The notes under the pieces: generated by a model | Seen by the model: only the letters and a program-made list of their open reading frames with translations | Databases searched by the model: none | Told to the model about the DNA's origin: nothing | Position numbers and translations under genes: made by a program | Source: CAVTHW01 sp963734625 | Lineage (GTDB): Bacteria; Acidobacteriota; Terriglobia; Bryobacterales; Bryobacteraceae | Assembly: GCA_963734625.1 (NCBI GenBank) | Contig: CAVTHW010000022.1 | Location: forward strand, 1 to 64,000 | Direction of reading: 5' to 3' | Length of the DNA: 64,000 nucleotides | Part shown: in pieces, positions 1 to 8,303 of the stretch | Numbering within the stretch: position 1 is the first letter of the stretch | Layout: each line of letters starts with the position of its first letter

Positions 1-186
1 CTCGCGGTCGTGCGCCAGCCTGAGGTCGTCATCCGAGGCGGGTTCGGGCGATACGAAATCGCCGGGTTCCGCGAGACCTTCCGAAAGCAGCTTGTCCCGG
101 GTCAGCCGGTACTTCTGCCCGGGGAAGACGTGTTCGCCGATGTGCAGATCGTAACCATCGTGATACACCAATCGGAACGCCAGCAT
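1..186 (-). CDS. histone deacetylase family protein (N-terminus, runs off left edge)
   Basis: Reading the minus strand from the ATG at 186 gives 62 codons with no stop before the window edge. The protein begins MLAFRLVYHDGYDLHIGEHV and continues with FPGQKYRL and a C-terminal HDRE at the edge. A start of the form 'YH..Y..H.GEHVFP..KYRL' is typical of bacterial histone-deacetylase/acetoin-utilisation (AcuC-like) Zn-dependent amidohydrolases, which remove acyl groups from lysines or polyamines. The Zn-binding Asp/His residues lie further in and are outside the window. It sits 25 bp downstream of the broken MauE-like gene on the same strand, so it may once have shared an operon with it. The family call rests on recognition of the N-terminal pattern only. 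Confidence 0.72.
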   Translation of the reverse strand, partial: MLAFRLVYHDGYDLHIGEHVFPGQKYRLTRDKLLSEGLAEPGDFVSPEPASDDDLRLAHDRE

Positions 187-211
187 CGAGAAGGCAGCCT
201 ATTCGGCAAGT

Positions 212-664
212 CTAGCGTGTTTCGCCGCTGGTGGCAGCAGCCCGGAAAGCGAGCCAGGTGAGAATCAGCGACGCCGCCAGCAAACCGCTGTCGCGCAGCA
301 GGGTGTAAGGCGAAATCACGTCCCCCGCTCCCGAGCAGCCCGCAGTCGATCTGCATTCCCTTCAGGTAGGAACGCGCCATCGCCGCCAGGAACGAAATCA
401 GGATCAACGAGACCAGGCTGGCGGACAGGCGGAGCCATTTCCCCACGATCAATAGCACTCCGAGCAGCAGTTCCGCCCAGGGGCAGGGCGCGCCGCGGCC
501 ATTACGGCCCACTGGGGCAGCAATCTGTAGGCGTCGATCTGGAAGGCGAACAAGACCCAGGAATCCCGCAGCTTGGTCCAGGCGGCGTACGCGAACACGA
601 TGCCCAGCGCCACTCTGAGGGCCAGCAGCAAGTGCCCGGGCAGCTTATTTCGCCAGTAGGTCAT
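212..664 (-). pseudogene. MauE/DoxX-like membrane redox protein, frameshifted twice
   Basis: A small membrane protein of the MauE/DoxX superfamily, which supports disulfide or redox chemistry together with thioredoxin-fold partners. The N-terminal third (start ATG at 664, with the hydrophobic stretch LLLALRVALGIVFAYAAWTK) is in one frame. Near 480-490 the frame moves to one carrying PWAELLLGVLLIVGKW and MARSYLKGMQIDCG. Near 320-330 it moves again to DVISPYTLLRDSGLLAAS, ending at TAG (212-214). The reassembled protein is about 150 residues with four hydrophobic segments, the usual size. The Cys pair of the family's C-G-C-F-G motif is reduced to C-G-L-L-G. Its start overlaps the end of the DsbA-like gene by 20 bp. 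Two indels plus a lost cysteine suggest real decay. Confidence 0.7.
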
Positions 665-1239
665 CGAGGAAGCGGCTCAGCAGGCCGTAGTCGACGGCCC
701 CCGCCAAGGACAACCGCTTCAGGCGATAGGTGACGATCAGGGTAGGGGTCTGGTCCAGTCGGACCTTCTTTCCTAGCGCAATGTCCTGCTCGATGCTGGC
801 GACGGTGGCGGGAGTCGAGACCAAGGCCCGGACCTGTTTGGCTTCGGCCGGAGTCAGGACGCTGCACGCGGTCTCGTCCACCTTGCCGCTCGCCGACCAC
901 GCCGCCTGATTCGCAAACAATGCGTCCGCCACCTGCTGATACTTTCCAATCCGTTCGGCCGCGGTAGCGTACAAGGCCGCCTGCCGCGAGTAGGCATGCA
1001 TCGGGAGGGGGAAATTGCGTTGTATCAGGTACACCTTGCCATTGCCGACGTAGTCCTTCATCAAGGGGCGCAGCGCCTCGTCGTGGAGGACCTTGACCGG
1101 CGGGGCACTGAAAGTCGGAGAAGACCTCGATCATGATGGGAGCGTTGGGAAAGCCCGACGCCTTGCCCACCGAGAACCCGGCCGTAGGAGCGGCCACGGC
1201 TTCCAGCAGCAGCGCCAGGACGAGCACGACGATCTTCAT
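645..1239 (-). pseudogene. secreted DsbA-like thioredoxin-fold protein, frameshifted at the active site
   Basis: A periplasmic disulfide oxidoreductase-like protein. The start at 1239 gives a signal peptide (MKIVVLVLALLLEAVAAPTA), followed by IEVFSDFQCPA, the DsbA/thioredoxin active-site region where CPxC is expected. Directly after CPA, at about 1105-1110, the frame shifts. The rest (KVLHDEALRPLMKDYVGNGK and onward to about 645) continues in another frame with the helical insert and the cis-Pro loop (DQTPTLIV). The second active-site cysteine is not recoverable in either frame. Total length is about 198 codons, normal for DsbA-like proteins. It is followed with overlap by the MauE-like gene, a known functional pairing (thiol oxidant plus membrane reoxidant). 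Likely non-functional as sequenced. Confidence 0.72.
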
Positions 1240-1354
1240 GCTTTCAGCGTACCTGAGGCCCCTTGGCCAGGGCAAGGCCTGACGCTCACGCTCACGCTAA
1301 GGCGACTTTCGCACATCAGGGCCGTTTTGCCGGGTGAGTCGGGCATAGGGCTTT

Positions 1355-1857
1355 TGTAAGACGGTGCAACGCACGGTACTGTACCGGGGTGCAGTCAACG
1401 ACAAGCAGCAGCACCGCTCGCGCACCCTGAGCCTGTTCCCCGAGGATCGCGAGATTCCCGAAGATGCCGTCGACAGCCTATAGGTGAGACTGAGCGGGCT
1501 GGAACGCATGTTCGGCAACTGCTGGCTGGCTGGCGAAATCCGGCGCCAGTTGGGCTGGACGAGTTCTGGCAGCAGCGCTTGCCGGACGGCCGCGAGGCCG
1601 CAAGTTTGGAGACGGTGCTGGAGCACAAGCAAGATTTGTTCGTGTGGTTACGAGGAAAGTGGGCTGATCTGTTTCACGCCGACTTCGAGGTGCTGCCTAC
1701 GATCTAACGAGCACGCATTTCGAAGGCGCCATGGAAGAGAGCCCCAAGGCCAGGCGCGGCTACAGCCGCGACGGCGGCCGGATTGCTTGCAGGTGGTGGT
1801 GGCGCTGGCGAGCGTCCCTCGACAAAATCGAGAGGACCTACGGAAAGGCGAAGCGGT
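1355..1857 (+). pseudogene. IS1634/IS4-type DDE transposase remnant
   Basis: Pieces of one transposase can be read on the plus strand. They are VQRTVLYRGAVNDKQQ and LFPEDREIPED (ending at a stop near 1483), then LDEFWQQRLPDGREA and FVWLRGKWADLFHADFEVL (1550-1707), then DLTSTHFEGAMEESPKARRG, YSRDGRPDCLQVVVAL and LDKIERTYGKAKR (1705-1857). In intact IS1634-like elements these occur in the same order, with D-L-T-S-T-x-F carrying the first catalytic Asp. There is a stop codon, several frame changes and an internal deletion after VVVAL, and the C-terminal half is missing. The fragment ends abruptly at about 1857, where an unrelated transposase scrap on the other strand begins. Confidence 0.72.
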
Positions 1858-2077
1858 CGCTTCAAACTCTGCAGCATCTTGCGCGCGCCCCAAGTGGGAT
1901 GGTTCTGCCGTTCGGCCACGATCGTGGCCGCTGTTTCCTCATCGATTGCCTGCGGCTGTGATGGGGCGCCCGGCTGCGGTTGGCCAACCCGGCTCGTCCG
2001 CTCTGACGGAAGCGCTCCAGCCACTCCCCGATGAATTCATTGCGTTGGTCCAAAGCGTTCCTCTCGTGCCAGGGCAT
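1858..2077 (-). pseudogene. IS481-like transposase/integrase N-terminal remnant
   Basis: The minus strand from ATG 2077 reads MPWHERNALDQRNEFIGEWL, then directly ERFRQSGRAGLANRSRAPHH. A frame change follows into PQAIDEETAATIVAERQNHP and TWGARKMLQSLKR. IS481 transposases begin with this arrangement: MPW.E...D.R..F, then a helix-turn-helix, then the ER....G..GL..RSR.P linker and an 'HP.WG.RK...L' segment. About 20 residues of the HTH between GEWL and ERF are deleted, and the catalytic integrase core is gone. It abuts the IS1634-like remnant at about 1857, so the two scraps meet tail to tail. No intact inverted repeats were seen. Confidence 0.65.
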
Positions 2078-2221
2078 TTGCCCAGTGTCCGAGATCTGCG
2101 TCGGCTACTACCACTGTCACCCATGTCGCCAGTCGGTATCACTTGCCGTTTTTCGTAGGATTGCGGCTAGTACTCGGCCGCTGTTTTGACTTGCTCGTCA
2201 GGCGGGTGATCGTGTGAGAAG

Positions 2222-2865
2222 ATGGCGGCTGTGACTCTGCTCTTGCGGTAGGCGCTCGCGCTGGCCCGTCAGGTTATCTACGGCGCTGGGGCTGTTGATG
2301 GTTGCCGTGTCACATTCACGCCGCTGGTGAGTTGGTGGGCGCGGGTGTTGGCCGGCCCTTGGAACGACCCGGCAGGTGAGATTGTCGTTGTACTCACGGG
2401 TTCGGTGACCAGCCCAGGCATTTTGGGGGAAAGCTCCTACTGGCGGGCGGTCTACGCGGTGTACGTATATCAAGAAGGTCGAGGTGTACAGCAGATCCTG
2501 GTGAGCGGAGGCGGGCAGAGGAGACGCCGTACGCGGAGACGGTGCAGCGGTTTCTGGTGGCCGGCGGAGTGCCGGCCGGTGTAATCCGCACGGAAACGCT
2601 CTCGAAAAGCACTCGCGAGAGCGCGCTGGAGGCGACGCGCCTGCTGCGCGACACCCCCGGAAGGAAGATCCTGCTCACGAGCGACTATCACATGTTTCGG
2701 GCGGCCAGAGCATTCCGCAAGGCAGGCCTGGCGCCCTTGAACCGAGGCCCTTTCCGGACGCGCTGAAGCGCGCCAACAGTCTGGCTCCAACGCTGGCCGG
2801 TGTTTCTAGACCTAGTAACGGAAACCACGAAAATCGGCTACTACTTCGCTCGCGGGTGGATTTGA
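2222..2865 (+). pseudogene. YdcF/DUF218 family membrane protein, broken
   Basis: YdcF/DUF218 proteins (the ElyC/SanA group) are small inner-membrane-associated proteins linked to envelope integrity. Characteristic pieces appear in order: LVSWWARVLAGPWNDP, EIVVVLTGS, SSYWRAVYAVYVYQEG, QQILVSGGG, then after an indel near 2512 ETPYAETVQRFLVAGGVPAG, RTETLSKSTRESALEA and ILLTSDYHMFRAARAFRKAG. After a further indel near 2740 comes RPFPDALKRANSLA, and after one near 2795 comes the C-terminus KIGYYFARGWI with TGA at 2863-2865. An in-frame TAG also follows codon 9. One nonsense codon and three frameshifts make this a convincing pseudogene. The 250 bp to the next gene hold nothing I recognise. Confidence 0.75.
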
Positions 2866-3114
2866 GGGGCTTGGGGGAGAAGAGACAAGACCAGTCCTTG
2901 ACGATATCAGGCCAGGCGCCCCGCTTTGTAGGGCAGGAAACGGGACATGGCACCCCAGCACGGTCACAACTGGATGCTGAAAAATCCAGACGCTCCCAAT
3001 GCCCGGCTAAGTCATTGATATGGCTGGGATAGTGGAATTGTACCAGTCGGCGTACCGGCGCGTGGAAGCGTGTTCGCTTTTGTGCGGTCTGTTAGCGTGT
3101 AGGTGGGGGAGGAC

Positions 3115-3968
3115 ATGCGCACATCAGTGCTGTTACTCATTGCCGCGGCCCTGCCGGTTGCGGCGCAGACGAAAGTGGATCTACGGACACAATCAAAAGG
3201 CGTTGATTTCTCCGAGGCAGCGGCAACGCGGCCGTTGAAGACCGGGACCACCCTGCCGGCCACTTGCCTTGCCGGAGAGATGTTCTTTAAGACGGATGCG
3301 ACTCCGGGCAGCAACATCTATGGGTGCACGAACGATGGCGTCTGGCGCATGCAGAGCGGCCTTAGCACCTTGACAGTGCAGAATTCAGGGGTTGTGGTCG
3401 GGACCCAAGCAGCCCAGAACTTCATTGCTGGACCTGGTCTACTGAACGTGATGACGGACACAGGCACGCGGATCAACATCCAGCAAAATGTCGATACGGC
3501 GGTGGTTCAGACGCGGGCGGCGGCACAATCCGGGGAAGGCTTACTGTGCGCTCCATCCAGTGGTTCAGGCAGTGCTTTCCTGTGCTCAATGAGCCCAACC
3601 CTGACGTCATACACGCCGGGGGATGGTGTTGTTCTGAAACCGGACACAAGTTCCGCGGGCGGAGAGGTGAACGCGATCGACATAGACACGTTGGGCCCAG
3701 TGCCTGTCAGGCTGGCCGATGGAGTCACAGACCCGACGGGAGCGGAGATCATCGCCGGGCGCCCTACCCTATTTGGTATGATGGCGCTTGCTTTCGTCTG
3801 CTGATTCCGCCGATGAATGTGGGGTTTGCTGTTGCGAGCCGGCCGGCGTGCGACGCTTCTCATCGGGGGAGGCTCTGGCAGACGTTTGGCGGTCAGGGCG
3901 TCAAAGACGAGGTTGCAGTCTGCGCGAAAGATGGTGCGGAGGGCTTCGCGTGGCGAGTCCTTTATTGA
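3115..3968 (+). CDS. secreted protein of a Bryobacterales-like family, one frameshift near the 3' end
   Basis: The start at 3115 follows a GGGGGAGG ribosome-binding site and gives a clear signal peptide (MRTSVLLLIAAALPVAAQ). After it come QTKVDLRTQSKGVDFSEA, a GEMFFKTDATPGSNIYGC box and a Ser/Thr/Gly-rich middle. In the frame of the start codon the protein ends at 3804. From about 3760 the plus-two frame carries PYPIWYDGACFRLLIP, CDASHRGRLWQTFGGQGVKD and VAVCAKDGAEGFAWRVLY, ending at 3968. That tail is what I expect for this family (a small beta-rich C-terminal cap ending in W-R-x-x-[YF]), so one indel around 3757-3765 most likely splits a protein of about 284 residues. Function unknown; probably exported to the cell surface or periplasm. 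The next gene starts 20 bp later. Confidence 0.62.
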
Positions 3969-3988
3969 TGGAGCGTAAGGAGATCCAC

Positions 3989-6925
3989 ATGGCTCAAAAC
4001 TCTGCCTCTCGGTCGCCCGCAGTGTTGCGGGGTTTGGTGCTTATGGCGCTGCTGTCATCCGCTGGCTATGGGGAGCAATCGCTCCGGTTGGCTCCGGGTT
4101 TCTGGGCCAGCACTACCATTCCGGACGCTGCCCCTTACTCGACGCTGGGCTCGACGCGGATAGAGTTTCGTGTCCACGGTTGGACACGGGGTAGCGGGTT
4201 AATCCGGTTGCTCAATGACGGCGTCCTAGACGTGCACTTCCCGCCGGATGCCGATCAGATTCTGCTAAGAGATGTGGTTGACAACAACGGCGAGCTCGGA
4301 GGACTGACTTTCGACATCGCGGGGCGTCCGGATTTTATTATCCGGTTTCAGCGTGACACAACGAACAAGCAAATCACGGGTGAAATCTGGAACGCTGACG
4401 GCAGTAACTACCGGATGCAGTCGAAGGTCATCACGGATGTCGTCATAACGAGTTTTGCCGGAGGTTGGAGCTTCGGGGCGAGCTGGGCTTCTCCTTCCTG
4501 TTACCTTGCGTACTTTCGCTGGTATTCGACCTTGGTTTCCATCGGGTCGGCAGCCCCGCGTGGATCGTCGGGAGGAGACCTTGCCGATTGGGAGTTCGAG
4601 GGGAACGGGAGAGACTCCTCCGCGCACCGACTAGATCTGACCATGAGCGGGGGGCCGGCTATCTACGCTGCGACAAGCACGTATCCGCCCGCCGCCAACG
4701 CCGGCGACCTGGCCATCGTCAGAGCCGGCTATCCGGCACGACTCGATGCGACACACTCCTATGCGTCTGTCGGCGGTCCGCTGAGCTATCTCTGGCAGCA
4801 ACTGTCGGGCCCCACGACGGTCGTCTGGAGCAGCCGCACTGCCGCGACTCCGCTGATTTCAGGGCTAGTTTCCGGGGAATATTCGTTCCAGGTCACGGTG
4901 ACCGACGAGCTCGGACAGAGAAGCAGCGCTACGGTGCACATCGGCGCCGTGGCAACCGACGAGAGCGGCAGGGTGATCATGGCCGACTCCAACATAGCAA
5001 ACATCATCGGCCCCCAACTTCGGGTCGGCCAAAGCCCGTGGCCCTGGTTCGACGACCGCCACCAAGCCCTGGCGGGCTGGTTCGGCAACTGGTTGGACAC
5101 CGACGACACGTTCCAAGACCAATGGAATGTCCCCCTTTCAGGCACCATCACCGTAACAAACGGATCTCCGACCGTTACCGGCTCAGGCACCACTTTCCAG
5201 ACAGCTTTCTGCGCCGGTGGCGCGTCGCCTACTGACGGTAACTCCTTCGTAATCTGGTATCCGGTTGGTGACGGCAAATATGGCCGACGCGACTACAACA
5301 TTTCCCGGTGCGACTCACAGACGCAAGTCACGCTCGACAAGGCGTACGATACGACCAGCGGGACAGCAAGCGGCCTGCATTACGCAAACTGGAGGACCTT
5401 TGGTTACTGGTGTGGTGGTAGCGATAACCGAAATTACTATGATAACGTAACTGCGTACTACTCTCTGTACTACCGCACCGGACTGACCCGTTATCTCACG
5501 TGGGCCCGAACTCTCGCCGATCGTTGGTGGACGATGCCAGACGTGGACGAAGGCCGCGATCGGTGGGGTTCCAACGGAAACCACGAACTTAATCCTCGTC
5601 AAAAGGCGATGACCGGCCTGGTCCTTCGGGCGCTAGATGGGCGCAGCGACATGTGGCCCGGGCTCACGACCTGGCTGGACATCTACGCAGCGGGAATTGG
5701 AAACCAGACCGCATATATTTACGATTTGCGCGAACTAAGCTATCAAGTAGCTTTTGTCGCGCTGGGCGCCAAGTTTCACCCCGACTCCGCTAAGCGTGCG
5801 TCCTACATTAACGCCCTGGAGCGTGCCATCAGCTTGACGTGGGCACCCGTGCAGACGGCACAAGGCGGATTCTGGAACCCTACCTATGGCTACAAGTCAG
5901 CCAACGATGGCAGCACTCTGACCGCCACTCACGGATCAGCCGACGTTGCGCTGGCAGGGGGCACATGGCAGAGCGACTGGTTTTGGCATATTGGCGGAGT
6001 CACGCCGAACGCCTTTCTGATCTGTGCCCACAGCTTCAACGGAATTGGAGAATGCGAGTCGGTAGCCTACATCGCTACCTATGTCGATTCCACCCACGCC
6101 ACCCTCGACCGGCCCTACGAGGGCACCACCGGCAGCATGCACGGGTGGCAGATGGCTAACATTGTGGGTGAGGGCACGCAGCCATTCATGATGGGCGTTG
6201 CTGCAACGGCGTGGAACTGGGCCTACAGTGCTCTGGTGGCGGCGTCGAGCGAGTATGCCGGAAATGCGAGAAGGTTCGTATTGGATATTGCGAGCTGGAT
6301 AACTAACTATGGATTCCGCAGCAGCACAAAAGGGTTATATTACGGACGGTTTTTTCCTAACTGCGAGCCAATCCGCGATGGAAATCCGTGGTGTTCTTCT
6401 GAATCGGCGGCTGACAGCCGCTATTTGTCGAGCGAGGTTGTAAACGCTTTCACTGCCGCCTATGTGCTTTCTGGCGACGAAGCGTATAGGAGCCGGGCAG
6501 ACACTCTCTTCGGCGCCATGTGGGGCGGCCCATCTTCGGCAGGACCGGGGGCGGACGGCATTTATAACTCGGAGTACGCCGATGGGGGCTGGACGTATAG
6601 CGTTAAGAAGAGCAAGAATTTCGGCTTCGCCTTCGGGTTTGGGCTTGGCGCAGGATGGCCGGCGGCGAGACTCGGGGTGATCCCGGCGTCACCAGGCACT
6701 CGGACGATGATCGGCTTCGACCCGACAGGGGTTTCGGGCGCGACTCAGGTCCGGATTAGTCTGATGAAGCCCATTGGAGAGACCGACGAGACGGTGTGCG
6801 AAGCATCACCCTGCACGGTGATGGTAGACCAGCGGCAAGGTGATCCACTGATGAGATCGGAATACCTTGCCGCCGACGGGCATGTGCTGTCAAGTGGCGA
6901 GTGGACGTTGGTGGCTGTCCAATAG
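3989..6925 (+). CDS. large secreted PKD-domain protein with helical-barrel-like C-terminal half
   Basis: A 978-residue exported protein. I chose the ATG at 3989 over upstream in-frame codons because AAGGAG lies 6 bp before it and a signal peptide follows (VLRGLVLMALLSSAGYG). Residues about 30-210 are beta-rich and resemble a LamG/concanavalin-like fold. Residues about 230-330 hold a PKD-like domain (ANAGDLAIVRAGYPARLDAT, then YLWQQLSGP and GEYSFQVTVTDELGQRS). The rest is rich in Trp and Tyr, with YYDNVTAYYSLYYRTG and ARTLADRWW repeats of an alpha/alpha-barrel kind like those of glycan-active enzymes, but I see no assignable catalytic motif. Bryobacter-like genomes carry related proteins. It lies 20 bp after the frameshifted secreted protein, probably in one unit. 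Function is not known. Confidence 0.72.
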   Translation: MAQNSASRSPAVLRGLVLMALLSSAGYGEQSLRLAPGFWASTTIPDAAPYSTLGSTRIEFRVHGWTRGSGLIRLLNDGVLDVHFPPDADQILLRDVVDNNGELGGLTFDIAGRPDFIIRFQRDTTNKQITGEIWNADGSNYRMQSKVITDVVITSFAGGWSFGASWASPSCYLAYFRWYSTLVSIGSAAPRGSSGGDLADWEFEGNGRDSSAHRLDLTMSGGPAIYAATSTYPPAANAGDLAIVRAGYPARLDATHSYASVGGPLSYLWQQLSGPTTVVWSSRTAATPLISGLVSGEYSFQVTVTDELGQRSSATVHIGAVATDESGRVIMADSNIANIIGPQLRVGQSPWPWFDDRHQALAGWFGNWLDTDDTFQDQWNVPLSGTITVTNGSPTVTGSGTTFQTAFCAGGASPTDGNSFVIWYPVGDGKYGRRDYNISRCDSQTQVTLDKAYDTTSGTASGLHYANWRTFGYWCGGSDNRNYYDNVTAYYSLYYRTGLTRYLTWARTLADRWWTMPDVDEGRDRWGSNGNHELNPRQKAMTGLVLRALDGRSDMWPGLTTWLDIYAAGIGNQTAYIYDLRELSYQVAFVALGAKFHPDSAKRASYINALERAISLTWAPVQTAQGGFWNPTYGYKSANDGSTLTATHGSADVALAGGTWQSDWFWHIGGVTPNAFLICAHSFNGIGECESVAYIATYVDSTHATLDRPYEGTTGSMHGWQMANIVGEGTQPFMMGVAATAWNWAYSALVAASSEYAGNARRFVLDIASWITNYGFRSSTKGLYYGRFFPNCEPIRDGNPWCSSESAADSRYLSSEVVNAFTAAYVLSGDEAYRSRADTLFGAMWGGPSSAGPGADGIYNSEYADGGWTYSVKKSKNFGFAFGFGLGAGWPAARLGVIPASPGTRTMIGFDPTGVSGATQVRISLMKPIGETDETVCEASPCTVMVDQRQGDPLMRSEYLAADGHVLSSGEWTLVAVQ

Positions 6926-7078
6926 TTCGAGTGAGCCTTGCTGATTCTGGGGAGGGGCGCATCCAGGCACGCGCGTGGCCGATTCTGGCACGACCGGCCG
7001 GGCGGTGTTATTTCCGGAGACGACCGTCCTTCGGGATTGTGGAGACGGGTAGGGTTCAACGTGGGAGAGTGACTGCGA

Positions 7079-7873
7079 TGAAGACGCACTCGCTTCGTTA
7101 TCGGGTCCAGTTGCTGAGAGCCAAGCGAGAGGGTTTCTTTCGGGATACTGGTTGGCTCGCACTTTTGAGGCATCTTGGGAAAACTACTACAGCGTGGCCA
7201 TTCGTCGACTTGGCCACCGAACTCGATCGACGGGAGGGTTTCGCTAAGTACAATACACCTCTGGGGACCTTCTGGGCGCCCATATCGGATTTATGAAGTA
7301 CCGGGAAGCACGCTGCCCGAGATTTTGTGCGGAGTCTATGAATACGGAGGCGCCAAGATCTCCCCGGGGGAGGTGGTATTCGATATGGGGGCGAACCTGG
7401 GAACCTTTACGCGGCTCGCCTTCGAGCGGGGCGCCGCGAAGGTTGTTGCCTTTGAGCCGCAAGGTGTGTACGAGGAATGTTTACGGCGGACGTTTTCGTC
7501 TGAGATCGCGTCCAAACGGTTGGGAATAGTCTCCTCACCCGTCTGGAGCGAAAAGAGAACGGTCCACTTCGCCGGCCAGGGGCTCGTGGGCCGTGTGGCC
7601 GAAGAAGGCACAACAATGCAATCTGTCACGCTGGATGAGATCGTCGACAGGCTGGCCCTTCCCAGAGTTGACTTCCTCAAGGCGGACATCGAAGGAGCTG
7701 AACGGCAGGCATTGTTAGAGGCCGCAGGCCTGATTCGGAGGTGGCGCCCGCGCATTGCGTTCTGTGTGTATCACCATCCTGACGACCCGCAGGTGATTCG
7801 CAAGCTGATCCAGGGGTATCAGCCCTACAAGTTGGTCTTCGACACATCCGGCCGCTACGTCTATGCGTGGTGA
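7079..7873 (+). CDS. FkbM-family SAM-dependent methyltransferase, one frameshift
   Basis: FkbM-type enzymes O-methylate sugars or natural products. The C-terminal part (from about 7285 to 7873) has the SAM-binding motif VVFDMGANLGTFTRLA, the post-I acidic VVAFEPQ and FLKADIEGAERQAL, all typical of the family. The N-terminus (ATG 7079, MKTHSLRYRVQLLRAK through GFAKYNTPLGTFWAP) is in a different frame, which stops at 7296. The two halves join at about 7280 (TFWAP then YRIYEVPGSTLPEIL), so a single indel splits one gene of about 264 residues. It lies at the edge of the glycan locus and is a plausible sugar methyltransferase for that glycan. Confidence 0.75.
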
Positions 7874-7950
7874 AGCAGTGCTCCTGGAAGATGGGTGTGC
7901 CGTCTCCGACTTACTGGACAACATAGAATCGGCACACACGTAGCCAACCT

Positions 7951-8226
7951 TATAATGCCTCAGTGGTTGGGAGCACCCAGGATCAGCAATCATGCATTGC
8001 GAAAGTTTCTCCGATTCGAATCCTCGGCTTGATGGGGCCAGGCTTGTCGCTGGCCCAGCCAGAAACCTGATGGACTTTCGCCTTAGGCGCGCGCGCGCGT
8101 GTGGCCATTTCCGCCGCAGCCGTCGGAGGCGTTCCGAAGATGCTTGGGAACTATCAGAGCGCATTGTTTGTGCCTACGGCGGTTCCTGAAGAACTCGCGA
8201 GGGCGATGGGGCGGGCTAGCCAATGA
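7951..8226 (+). pseudogene. decayed, internally deleted copy of the glycosyltransferase gene at 9497, with its promoter
   Basis: The segment from TATAATGCCTCAGTGG (7951) onward aligns by eye with the region from 9479. It shares the same -10-like hexamer and the following ten bases, then 'gatcagcaa', 'ccgattcga.tcctcg.cttgatgg', the codons for VAGPARNLMDF and a GCGCGCGC tract. After about 8100 the similarity jumps to the gene's far end: AISAAAVGGVPKM, then ALFVPTAVPEELARAM and a stop (8224-8226). This matches VVATAVGGVPEM and GLLVPSRNPTALASAL of the intact enzyme. The middle 300 or so codons are missing and the first part is out of frame. A relic of a tandem duplication, or of a formerly separate paralogue. 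Confidence 0.72.
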
Positions 8227-8268
8227 GATGCTGGCGGCGGGTGTTTCAGGTTATGCCGGTTCGTAGCC

Positions 8269-8274
8269 TATAAT
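8269..8274 (+). promoter_or_regulatory. candidate -10 box TATAAT for the glycosyltransferase at 8304
   Basis: A perfect TATAAT lies 29 bp before the ATG at 8304, in the context cctataatg that recurs at 9477 and (as ttataatg) at 7950. No good -35 hexamer is found 16-18 bp upstream, so the assignment is tentative. Transcription from about 8281 would leave a leader of about 23 nt. Confidence 0.45.
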
Positions 8275-8303
8275 GATTTTCAGTCTCCACTTTGCAGCCA
8301 AGG

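Noticed and set aside
3788..3988. N-terminal extension of the large PKD protein (start at 3788)
   Set aside because: The stretch overlaps the reassembled 3' end of the preceding secreted protein; a ribosome site and signal peptide mark ATG 3989 as the start.
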